Shown piece by piece: positions 6,717-11,968 of a stretch of 11,968 bases of DNA. Within the stretch, counting starts at the first letter, position 1, and each line of letters starts with the position of its first letter. Where the stretch lies: the NCBI GenBank assembly GCA_026770585.1, contig MU646346.1, forward strand, positions 390,200-402,167, given 5' to 3'. The notes under the pieces were generated by a model. The model was not told the origin of the DNA and did no database searches. It saw only the letters and a list, made by a program, of their open reading frames with translations. Origin of the DNA: Baffinella frigidus (lineage: Eukaryota > Cryptophyceae > Cryptomonadales > Baffinellaceae). The position numbers and the translations under genes were made by a program.

Positions 6717-6726
6717 GTTTCACGCT

Positions 6727-6783
6727 TCAGATGGGCTCCACGTAGTTGAAGGGGAACCACCCCACCTTGCCGTCCACTTCCCC
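6727..6783 (-). pseudogene. SH3 terminal exon, second copy (no matching first exon nearby)
   Basis: The minus strand encodes GEVDGKVGWFPFNYVEPI and TGA, 19 codons including the stop. This is the C-terminal half of an SH3 domain (G-x-x-GWFPxNYV; SH3 domains bind proline-rich peptides). An intron end precedes it: GAGCTGACGCACCTGTGCGA then GCAG|GGGGAAG, with a CTGAC branch-point match. Joined in phase 0 to the exon ending WWQ (7519-7606) it gives WWQGEVDGKVGWFPFNYVEP, a canonical SH3 end. It lies beyond the terminal exon at 7024-7080, separated from it by a family B element, so it is a duplicated exon and probably unused, although splicing to it cannot be excluded. Confidence 0.75.
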
Positions 6784-6810
6784 CTGCTCGCACAGGTGCG
6801 TCAGCTCGTT

Positions 6811-6857
6811 ACCCCGAATACAGTCGATCTAACGCCCCGCGGCGGGCTCGTCCTACA
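6811..6857. repeat. TTACCCCGAATACAG repeat copy, empty site for family A
   Basis: TCAGCTCGT-TA-CCCCGAATACAG runs without interruption, then GGCGGGCTCGTCCT as at 5640. It is the unoccupied counterpart of the A11 insertion site. Confidence 0.85.
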
Positions 6858-6901
6858 CGCCCTAAACGCTTTCCTTCTTCGAACCGTAAGTTGTGGTTTC
6901 T

Positions 6902-7006
6902 TATCCCTTAAGTGCCCAGTAGGCTCATACGCCCTACCGTAGGGCCCTAGGACCTGCCTAGGACCTCTTTGGGGTCGATTTTGACCCCATGGGCACTTAC
7001 GGGATA
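6902..7006. mobile_element. family B foldback element, copy B3 (inverted)
   Basis: Ends TATCCCTTAAGTG and CACTTACGGGATA, 105 bp, TA edges. In this orientation the subterminal palindrome is GGGGTC/GACCCC at 6971-6988. Both arms carry GTGCCCA just inside the TIR, where B2 and B4 carry GTGACCA. Core as in the other copies. Confidence 0.92.
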
Positions 7007-7023
7007 GCCCAGATATTCGCTTT

Positions 7024-7606
7024 TCAGATAGGCTCCACGTAGTTGAAGGGGAACCACCCCACCTTGCCGTCCACTCCCCCCTGTCGAGAGTTTAGGGTGT
7101 AGGGTTTAGGGTTTGGGGTTTGGGGTTTGGGGTTTGGGGTGTAGGGTTTACGTTTTGGAGTTTGCCCAACCACCTATTTCCTAGCGCTGCCTCAGTCGGG
7201 TTGGCTCGCGGACTATTCCTAAGTCGATCTGCTGGGTTCGTGGTACACACCCGTCAACTTTCGAGCGGGAACGAGCCCGGGCGCACCAAATCGGGGAGCC
7301 CAAAAAGACTGCGACTGAGCAAGGAGGAGGGGGGTCACCGCGCCCACACCCACCTAATCAGTGAGCCCAAACAAACTAATAATACTAATAATAATAAATG
7401 ACCTGCCACCAGCCGGAGTCGTCCTCGCGGATCACATAGATGATGCGCTGACCGACTATTCTTAAGTTGACATGCTGGCTTCGCGGTACAAATCCGTCAA
7501 CTTTGGAGCAACAACGACCTGCCACCAGCCAGAGTCGTCCTCGCGGATCACGTAGATGATGTCGCCCTCCTTCATGTCCAGCTCGATGTCGGCCGTCGCG
7601 TCATAC
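7024..7606 (-). CDS. SH3-domain protein, last two exons (5' part not found)
   Basis: Predicted as complement(join(7024..7080,7519..7606)). Exon 7519-7606 encodes YDATADIELDMKEGDIIYVI then REDDSGWWQ: the ALYDY-like strand (YDATA), the ELxxKEGD loop and the WW of an SH3 domain. It is flanked by GGCAG|G and CAG|GTCGTT. Exon 7024-7080 encodes GGVDGKVGWFPFNYVEPI and stop, completing the fold with GWFPxNYV, and follows TCTCGACAG. The phase-0 junction gives one continuous SH3 domain at the C-terminus. SH3 domains bind proline-rich ligands in cytoskeletal and signalling proteins. The predicted intron (438 nt) contains telomere-like repeats next to the acceptor and a partial exon copy (7403-7447), which is in frame if included. 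No 5' exons are recognised before the tandem repeat at 7627, so the gene may be broken. Its parent protein is unknown. Confidence 0.7.
7085..7160. repeat. interstitial telomere-like repeats next to an SH3 splice acceptor
   Basis: GTTTAGGGTGTAGGGTTTAGG then repeated GTTTGGG units. On the minus strand this C-rich tract (AAACCCTACACCC) runs directly into TCTCGACAG, the acceptor of the terminal SH3 exon, and would act as its pyrimidine-containing tract. Confidence 0.88.
7177..7199. repeat. 23-bp repeat shared with about 2491-2513
   Basis: TTCCTAGCGCTGCCTCAGTC plus GGG matches TTCCTAGCTCTGCCTCAGTC plus GGG with one change. Confidence 0.7.
7207..7264 (+). repeat. dispersed repeat D, copy 1
   Basis: GGACTATTCCTAAGTCGATC then TGCTGGGTTCGTGGTACACA and CCGTCAACTTTCGAGC. 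Matches 7451-7507 (+) and 11019-11075 (-). Confidence 0.8.
7403..7447 (-). pseudogene. partial SH3 exon (second half of the first exon)
   Basis: The minus strand encodes IIYVIREDDSGWWQ followed by CAG|GTCATT, identical in protein to the end of exon 7519-7606, with a synonymous change (TCC for TCT) and TAT for TAC. The first half (YDATADIELDMKEGD) is missing and replaced by GTCGGTCAGCGC. An AG at 7448-7449 could act as an acceptor, giving a 45-nt in-frame micro-exon, but this is probably a duplicated fragment. Confidence 0.75.
7451..7507 (+). repeat. dispersed repeat D, copy 2
   Basis: GACTATTCTTAAGTTGACAT then GCTGGCTTCGCGGTACAAAT and CCGTCAACTTTGGAGC. It abuts the partial SH3 exon, so the loss of the exon's first half coincides with this repeat. 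Confidence 0.85.
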
Positions 7607-7626
7607 CTGCCAACGCGAAGCCACGT

Positions 7627-7719
7627 CACGAGTCGCGAATACCGCAACGCTTCGTGCCACGAGTTGCGAATACCGCAACGCTTCGTGTCACGAGTTGCGA
7701 ATACCGCAACGCTTCGTGC
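7627..7719. repeat. three tandem 31-bp repeats
   Basis: Unit CACGAGTTGCGAATACCGCA then ACGCTTCGTGC, at 7627, 7658 and 7689. The copies differ at one or two bases (AGTCGC versus AGTTGC; final C or T). It lies just upstream of the SH3 exon on that gene's strand. Confidence 0.93.
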
Positions 7720-7828
7720 CAAACGTGGTTCGTGGTACACGAGCTCAAAGTGGTCCGTGCTCAAGGTGTTTCGTGGAACGCGCCAAAAGGGTTTCGTGGT
7801 ACAGATGAGCGCATGGCAATGGCTCAAA

Positions 7829-7889
7829 GATCGCGTAGATGATGTCGCCCTCCTTCATGTCCAGCTCGATGTCCGCCGTCGCGTCATAC
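7829..7889 (-). pseudogene. SH3 exon fragment (first half), copy 3
   Basis: The minus strand begins CTGTGTCTCAG|G and encodes YDATADIELDMKEGDIIYAI, then reads into unrelated sequence (FEPLPCAH). The WW part is absent. It keeps a good acceptor. The nucleotide match to 7519-7606 is nearly exact over about 50 bases. Confidence 0.8.
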
Positions 7890-7920
7890 CTGAGACACAG
7901 GATCCAGGGCTCAGGCCAAA

Positions 7921-7951
7921 GCGCGTCGGATGGCGCATGTAAAACGATTTC
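7921..7951. repeat. GCGTCGG-TGGCGCATGT repeat, copy 1
   Basis: GCGTCGGATGGCGCATGTAA then AACGATTTCA matches GCGTCGGTTGGCGCATGTGA then AATAATTTCA at 8934-8964. Next to it TTTCAGGCTCAAAAGC occurs twice (7948 and 7972). Confidence 0.75.
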
Positions 7952-8033
7952 AGGCTCAAAAGCCTGAAAAGTTTCAGGCTCAAAAGCTGCCTTTTCGACC
8001 CAAATTCGGGTGAACACAAATACGGGGTTCAGG

Positions 8034-8086
8034 AGATGATGTCGCCCTCCTTCATGTCCAGCTCGATGTCCGCCGTCGCGTCACAT
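8034..8086 (-). pseudogene. SH3 exon fragment (first half), copy 4
   Basis: The minus strand has TATTTCTCAG|A and then encodes CDATADIELDMKEGDII: the conserved Tyr of the ALYDY motif is Cys. It stops matching after GACATCATCT. The downstream join GGAGATGATG is shared with copy 5, so one derives from the other. Confidence 0.8.
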
Positions 8087-8132
8087 CTGAGAAATAGCGT
8101 TCTAGGCTTAGAGCGCGACAATGATGAATACT

Positions 8133-8360
8133 AAAGGGTTGTTTTCCGATCGTTTCTATTCGATCGGAAAACAACCTTTTTATTTTCCGATGTCTTTTGC
8201 ATGTGTCTTTCTATTATTTTTGTACGGCAAAGCTCCCCGATTTCGGGCGACTCCCCGTACAAATTCCCTTAAAACGGGAAACCCGCCATCAAAAGTCAAT
8301 CGTTTCCTTAAGAGACGATTCGGCCGCGGTAAAATCACTTGTAAAAGACATCGGAAAATA
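8133..8360. repeat. compound foldback with nested hairpins
   Basis: A hairpin at 8133-8180 (GGTTGTTTTCCGATCG stem, loop TTTCTATT) is followed by an inverted pair, TATTTTCCGATGTCTTTT (8181-8198) and its perfect complement at 8343-8360. Inside that pair are three more hairpins: TTGTACGG/CCGTACAA (8220-8262), TTCCC/GGGAA (8264-8280) and AATCGT/ACGATT (8298-8320). It is AT-richer than the surroundings. No coding content is believed, though ORFs span it. Confidence 0.88.
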
Positions 8361-8368
8361 AAGGGGTT

Positions 8369-8509
8369 TTATCCGGGGAAACCTATTTTTCTTTAGTTTG
8401 AAGGCAAGGAAAATTACCACACAATTCGTTCTTATTAGTAATATTAAAAGCATTTATGTAGTAATTTTCCTTGCCATCAAACTAAAGAAAAATAGGTTTC
8501 CCCGGATAA
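8369..8509. mobile_element. long foldback E1 with 49-bp arms
   Basis: Arms 8369-8417 and 8461-8509 are complementary with one mismatch (TTATCCGGGGAAACCTATTT at the outer end, GGCAAGGAAAATTAC at the inner end). The loop side contains CACACAATTCGTTCTTA. Called a mobile element by its fold only. No target duplication is clear. Confidence 0.8.
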
Positions 8510-8666
8510 GGTTAGGGCGGGGAGCCACAGCCAAACCACGTCGCAAGTTGCGCATTTCAAACGCGTTTAAATTTTTAAACGGTTGGAACGAAGCGCCTCG
8601 TGCTCTGTGTGTTTCGACGTACAGATGAAGTGTGCGTGTTTCGAGGTACAGATGAATCGTTGCACG

Positions 8667-8721
8667 GAGATGATGTCGCCCTCCTTCATGTCCAGCTCGA
8701 TGTCCGCCGTCGCGTCGCATC
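8667..8721 (-). pseudogene. SH3 exon fragment (first half), copy 5
   Basis: The minus strand encodes CDATADIELDMKEGDII as in copy 4, but the acceptor is now GGCGG|A instead of CTCAG|A, so it cannot be spliced the same way. It shares the GGAGATGATG join with copy 4. Short TTTCGAGGTACAGATGA repeats lie beside it. Confidence 0.8.
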
Positions 8722-8750
8722 CGCCAGAGGGGTTCGGGATTTCATCCGGA

Positions 8751-8883
8751 CGAGTATTTGAGTCAAATACGATTTCTAGGACCTATCAACGAAAATTACT
8801 ACACAATTGGTTCATAAAAGTAATAGTAAAACCTGGTGTGTAGTAAAATTCGTTACCAAGATCGTATTTGACTCAAATACTCG
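8751..8883. mobile_element. long foldback E2 with 23-bp perfect arms
   Basis: CGAGTATTTGAGTCAAATAC-GAT at 8751-8773 and its exact complement at 8861-8883. Each arm is itself palindromic (GTATTTGA/TCAAATAC). A second inner pair is AACGAAAATTACTACAC (8788-8804) with GTGTAGTAAAATTCGTT (8838-8854). The loop shares ACACAATTxGTTC with E1. Confidence 0.82.
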
Positions 8884-8901
8884 CCGCGATTAGATTAGTT
8901 A

Positions 8902-8964
8902 AACCTGGCAACGCCACACCAGGTTGACTCAACGCGTCGGTTGGCGCATGTGAAATAATTTCAT
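8902..8964. repeat. small hairpin and GCGTCGG-TGGCGCATGT repeat, copy 2
   Basis: AACCTGG (8902-8908) faces CCAGGTT (8919-8925). The repeat shared with 7921-7951 follows at about 8934. Confidence 0.7.
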
Positions 8965-8989
8965 AGGGTTCAAGGTTCAGGGCGGCGTT

Positions 8990-9386
8990 GGTACCCGAAG
9001 AGGACGCGCTTCCGGGTGCTTCGGGTCCGCCCCCGGCTGCCCCTCAACTCTAAAACCCCAGCGCCTGAACCCTGCACCCTGCACCCTGCACCCTGCACCC
9101 TGCACCCTAACCCCCAAGCCCTGCACCCTCACGTATTCCCGAAAAGGCCTCGGGTGTCGGGTTTCGGGGTAAGGGCGGCATACCCGAAGAGGCCCGCCCC
9201 CGGCTGTCCCCCTCAACCCCTGCCTGCACCCTACGCCCTTCACGCTAAGCCCTGCATCCTAGCCCTGAAACCCTACCACGCCCTACACCCGAACACGCCC
9301 TACACACGAAACCCTACGGCCTGAACGGTACCCGAAGAGGCAGCGGACGCGCTTCCGGGTGTCGGGTCCGCCCCCGGCGTTCCCCG
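8990..9386. repeat. GTACCCGAAGAGG / CGCCCCCGGC repeat, three copies
   Basis: Copies at about 8991-9050, 9180-9213 and 9329-9386, each with TACCCGAAGAGG, and two with GACGCGCTTCCGGGTG, then GTCCGCCCCCGGC. They alternate with telomere-like segments. The ORFs across this stretch are simple-sequence artefacts. Confidence 0.8.
9052..9320. repeat. telomere-like CCCTGCA and related repeats
   Basis: CCCTGCA occurs about five times in a row at 9069-9105, then CCCTAAC, CCCTACG, CCCTTCACG and CCCTACA units continue irregularly to 9320. The C-rich strand is on top, as at the left edge of the window. Confidence 0.85.
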
Positions 9387-9488
9387 AAGCCCCTGATGAC
9401 GCAGCATCGAACGCCGGCTGCGAGGGAGAGAGGGAGGGTGAGTCAGCGTTAGCTACATGTCGGGGAACTGTCTCGGAGCGCGCGTGCG
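9387..9488. other. unassigned spacer
   Basis: No gene or repeat recognised apart from a short GAGGGAGAGAGGGAGGG purine run. Confidence 0.4.
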
Positions 9489-9720
9489 TATCCCTTAAGT
9501 GGAACGCAGCCCTTAAGTGGCCAGTAGCCTAAGCAGGCTACGCTCGTGCCTTAGGCCCATTTTCCGGCCGTTACCCTATGAGTATGGAGCTGCCTGGCCC
9601 TCGTCAGTCACACGAAGGGCGTGGATGACGTGGCGTACTCCAACTATCTCAGCTGAGATAAAGGGAAGGGAGTGACCGTTAGACAAGCGCATCCCTGAGG
9701 TGGCGAGTAGCCTGATACGG
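9489..9720. mobile_element. degenerate family B left ends
   Basis: TATCCCTTAAGTGG at 9489, CCCTTAAGTGGCCAGTAGCC at 9510 and ATCCCTGAGGTGGCGAGTAG at about 9690 all resemble the same end of family B and are in one orientation. No right end is found, so these are decayed fragments. The DNA between has no recognised gene. Confidence 0.6.
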
Positions 9721-10787
9721 GTCCTTAGGGTTTATTGGGGGGCTAAGGGGTTATTGAGAAGAGTGCCGGGATGCTTGACGGCGGCGGCATCCCGCGTGAA
9801 GAGCTTACGGTTTATTGGGGGCTTAGGGTTTATTGGGGGCTTACGGTTTATTGGGGGCTTACGGTTTATTGGGGGCTTACGGTTTATTGGAGCGACACTC
9901 GAGGGTTTATTAGGGTTTATTGAAGCGAGAATTGCAAGGCTTAGGGTTTATTGCAGGGCTTAGGGCTTATTTGAGGGATTAGGGTTTATTGGAGGGCTAA
10001 GGGGTTATTGAGAAGAGTACCGGGATGCTAAAGGACGGCGGCGGCATCCCGCGTGAAGAGCTTACGGTTTGTTGGGGGCTTATGGTTTATTGGGGGCTTA
10101 CGGTTTATTGGGGGCTGAGGGGTCATTGCAGCGACACTTCAGGGTTGAATAGGGTTTATTGGGGCGAAAATCGGACGGCTTAGGGTTTGTTGGAGGGCTT
10201 AGGGCTTATTTGAGGGATCAGGGTTTATTGGGGGGCTAAGGGGTTATTGAGAAGAGTACCGGGATGCTGGACGGCGGCGGCATCCCGCGTGAAGAGCTTA
10301 CGGTTTATTGGGGGCTTAAGGTTTATTGGGGGCTTACGGTTTATTGGGGGCTTACGGTTTATTGGGGACTGACGGTTTATTGGAGCGACACTCGAGGGTT
10401 TATTAGGGTTTATTGGAGCGAGAATTGCAAGGCTTAGGGTTTATTGAAGGGCTTAGGGCTTATCTGAGGGATTAGGGTTTATTGGAGAGCTAAGGGGTTA
10501 TTGAGAAGAGTACCGGGATGCTCGAAGACGGCGGCGGCATCCCGCGTGAAGAGCTTACGGTTTATTGGGGGCTTATGGTTTATTGGGGGCTTACGGTTTA
10601 TTGGGGGCTGAGGGGTTATTGGAGCGACACTTCAGGGTTGAATAGGGTTTATTGGGGCGAAAATCGGGCGGCTTAGGGTTTGTTGGAGGGTTTAGGGCTT
10701 ATTTGAGGGATAAGGGTTTATTGAGGGATAAGGGTTTATTGGAGAGCTAAGGGGTTATTGAGAAGAGTACCGGGATGCTGGACGGCG
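9719..10787. repeat. GGTTTATT minisatellite in a higher-order array
   Basis: Basic unit CTTACGGTTTATTGGGGG (18 bp) and variants (CTTAGGGTTTATT). Every 239-257 bp there is a landmark, GAGAAGAGTACCGGGATGCT ... GGCGGCGGCATCCCGCG, at about 9756, 10010, 10249, 10503 and 10760. Two block types alternate: one with GCGACACTCGAGGG and GAGAATTGCAAGG, the other with GCGACACTTCAGGGTTGAAT and GCGAAAATCGG. The true repeat is thus a dimer of about 493-511 bp, present twice. The unit resembles a mutated telomeric TTTAGGG. The reading frame it gives (GLRFIG repeats) is not considered a gene. Confidence 0.93.
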
Positions 10788-10788
10788 G

Positions 10789-10981
10789 CGGCATCCCGCG
10801 TGGAGAGCCAGAGGGCGACGAATCTCTCCGCGCGGTCGGGCCCCCTGCGATTAAAAAAAAAGGTTTAAAAATCGGTTTGTACTGCCGCGTTGTAAATTTG
10901 TACCGCGGGCGTGATTTTACAATCGACTTGTAGCGGATTTGAGGGGGGCAGCATCCCGCGTGGAGGGCGACGAGCCTCTCC
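10789..10981. repeat. pair of GCATCCCGCGTGGAG repeats with AT-rich DNA between
   Basis: GCATCCCGCGTGGAG...GGGCGACGAATCTCTCC at 10789-10829 recurs as GCATCCCGCGTGGAGGGCGA-CGAGCCTCTCC at about 10951-10981. Between them lie an A9 run, GTTGTAAATTTGTACCGCGG and TGATTTTACAATCGAC. A related GTTGTAAATATTTGTACC is at 11149. No gene is supported, although a minus ORF crosses it. Confidence 0.65.
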
Positions 10982-11018
10982 TTTGCAGATCCCCGGGCGG
11001 GGGGGGGCCTGCGGCGGA

Positions 11019-11075
11019 TTAAGTTGACGGATTCGTACCGCATACCCAGCATTGTCAACTTAGGAATAGTCCGCG
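11019..11075 (-). repeat. dispersed repeat D, copy 3
   Basis: In reverse complement: GGACTATTCCTAAGTTGACA then ATGCTGGGTATGCGGTACGA and ATCCGTCAACTTAA, matching 7207-7264 and 7451-7507. Confidence 0.82.
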
Positions 11076-11105
11076 ATCATGCGGGAACACCGCTGTAAAA
11101 TCGGT

Positions 11106-11351
11106 TGGTACCACTCGAGAATGCTGGAGGATCCTATTTACATGTGGAGTTGTAAATATTTGTACCAGGATAGGGTGTTCCGACCTCGCGCCGGTGCTAA
11201 TGTCGCAGAGTTACGTGACCAATCAACGAAATTTACTACACAAATGCCCACTTTTAAAAGCACATCGGTTATGAATAGGCCCCTCTAGCTAGCTACCGGG
11301 AAAAGGGAAATCGGGTTTTAATAGGCCCCTCTACCATTCTCGTGTGGTACT
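11106..11351. repeat. inverted-repeat element with GGTACCACTCGAGAATG ends
   Basis: GGTACCACTCGAGAATG near 11106-11122 is matched by CATTCTCGTGTGGTAC near 11334-11350 (about 15 of 17 complementary). Inside are CAACGAAATTTACTACACAA (11225-11244), resembling the E2 inner arm, and a direct repeat AATAGGCCCCTCTA at about 11274 and 11319. No gene. Confidence 0.6.
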
Positions 11352-11377
11352 GGCGCATTTGGAGCCTGCGCTTTTCG

Positions 11378-11427
11378 GCCCGAAATCGCCAAAACACCAT
11401 TCCCCCAAAAGCCCGAAATCGCTAAAA
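11378..11427. repeat. direct repeat GCCCGAAATCGC-AAAA
   Basis: GCCCGAAATCGCCAAAA at 11378 and GCCCGAAATCGCTAAAA at 11411, 33 bp apart. Confidence 0.75.
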
Positions 11428-11430
11428 TTA

Positions 11431-11631
11431 AGGGTTTGCGGTTTATGGTTTAGGGTGTAGGGTGTAGGGATTATGGTTTATGGTTTATGGTTTATGGTTT
11501 ATGGTTTATGGTTTATGGATGATGGTTTATGGTGCGGGATGTAGGGTGTAGGTTGTAAGGTGTAGAGTGTAGGGTGTAGGGTGTAGGGTGTAGGGTGTAG
11601 GGTGTAGGGTGTAGGGTGTAGGGTGTAGGGG
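11431..11631. repeat. variant telomere arrays: TTTATGG block and TGTAGGG block
   Basis: AGGGTTTGCGG leads into about seven GGTTTAT units (11473-11530), then a GGGTGTA array (about 11540-11629) with roughly nine perfect units at its end. Both are 7-bp units differing from TTTAGGG by one base. ORFs here are simple-sequence artefacts (Thr-Pro-Tyr or Leu-His repeats). Confidence 0.92.
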
Positions 11632-11869
11632 TACCAGGGGTGCGCTGCGTTGGGGATGATGAGGCCACTGAGAACACCGACCCGAACGGCACCCCAGATA
11701 GTGTATCAATCAACGCCTTTTGGCCAACGAAAACTGACTTGAGGAAGAAAATGGCTCCAATTCCGTGGTCAAATCTTGTCGACTTTTGAGCTGGGACTCC
11801 TCTAAGTTACCAGGGGGGCGCTGCGCCGGGGATGATGAGGCCACTGAGAACACCGAGCCGAACGGCACC
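11632..11869. repeat. 62-bp direct repeats about 176 bp apart
   Basis: TACCAGGGG...GGGGATGATGAGGCCACTGA then GAACACCGA-CCGAACGGCACC at 11632-11693 and 11808-11869, differing at a few bases. The DNA between (11694-11807) shows no gene. It could be a pair of element ends or a local duplication. Confidence 0.85.
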
Positions 11870-11872
11870 TCC

Positions 11873-11968
11873 TATCCCTTAAGTGACCAGGCCTCCAAAT
11901 TTGGGGGCCTGAGGTCCTAGGCTGGTCCTAGGGCCCTACGGTAGGGCGTATGAGCCTACTGGTCACTT
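11873..11968. mobile_element. family B foldback element, copy B4, cut by the window edge
   Basis: Begins TATCCCTTAAGTGACCA. The palindrome GGCCTCC/GGGGGCC is at 11890-11909. The core TCCTAGGGCCCTACGGTAGG is present, and the right TIR ends at GGTCACTT where the window stops. A complete copy would extend about nine bases further. Confidence 0.9.

Noticed and set aside
8121-8720. Lys/Arg-rich ORFs through the hairpin cluster and E1
   Set aside because: They follow both arms of foldbacks and change character at each arm. No domain is seen.
9392-9415. Possible hammerhead ribozyme start (CTGATGA)
   Set aside because: The required GAAA segment and flanking stems are absent.
9700-9963. ORF with repeated GLRFIG
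   Set aside because: It is a frame of the 18-bp minisatellite and is not kept open through the rest of the array.
11513-11713. Tyr-Thr-Leu-His-Pro repeat ORFs on the minus strand
   Set aside because: They are translations of the GGGTGTA telomere-variant array.

Overview
This is eukaryotic nuclear DNA from what looks like a subtelomeric or otherwise repeat-rich region of a GC-rich protist, probably an alga. The evidence is plant/algal-type TTTAGGG-like telomeric repeats (CCCTAAA on the + strand at the left edge), a two-unit polyubiquitin gene with a GT-AG intron in its leader, SH3-domain exons split by GT-AG introns, and many foldback elements. The species cannot be fixed from sequence. A cryptophyte or similar secondary alga is a guess only. 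No rRNA, tRNA, CRISPR array, bacterial operon or viral gene was found.

Layout: 1-251 degenerate telomere-like repeats. 301-1042 an interrupted inverted copy of 2960-3423, broken by a CT microsatellite, a dispersed repeat and a foldback element. 1048-2297 a cluster of terminal-inverted-repeat (TIR) elements. 2590-2848 (minus) a small predicted two-exon gene. 2960-3423 the second arm of the inverted repeat. 3424-4251 (plus) the polyubiquitin leader, intron and coding region. 4409-6605 about ten copies of one ~120-bp foldback family (family A), with one short ORF (5117-5470) whose end lies inside a half element. 6727-8721 (minus) exons and exon fragments of an SH3-domain gene, mixed with hairpins, tandem repeats and telomere-like DNA. 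8751-9500 further foldbacks, short repeats and CCCTGCA-type repeats. 9719-10787 a GGTTTATT minisatellite in an alternating higher-order array. 10788-11968 inverted and direct repeats, two homogenised variant-telomere arrays, and a family B element cut by the window edge.

The only gene called with near certainty is polyubiquitin. The SH3 exons are clear at domain level, but the gene appears to have been duplicated and broken up. The minus-strand gene at 2590-2848 shares the 3' end of its intron with the ubiquitin leader intron (42 of 43 bases), so the two divergent units are related by inverted duplication.

The main interest is in the mobile DNA. Families A (TACAGGGGTACC ends) and B (TATCCCTTAAGTG ends) both appear to insert at TA. 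The window holds an occupied and an empty version of one family A site. Family B copies each carry a palindrome at the same place whose sequence differs from copy to copy while remaining self-complementary.
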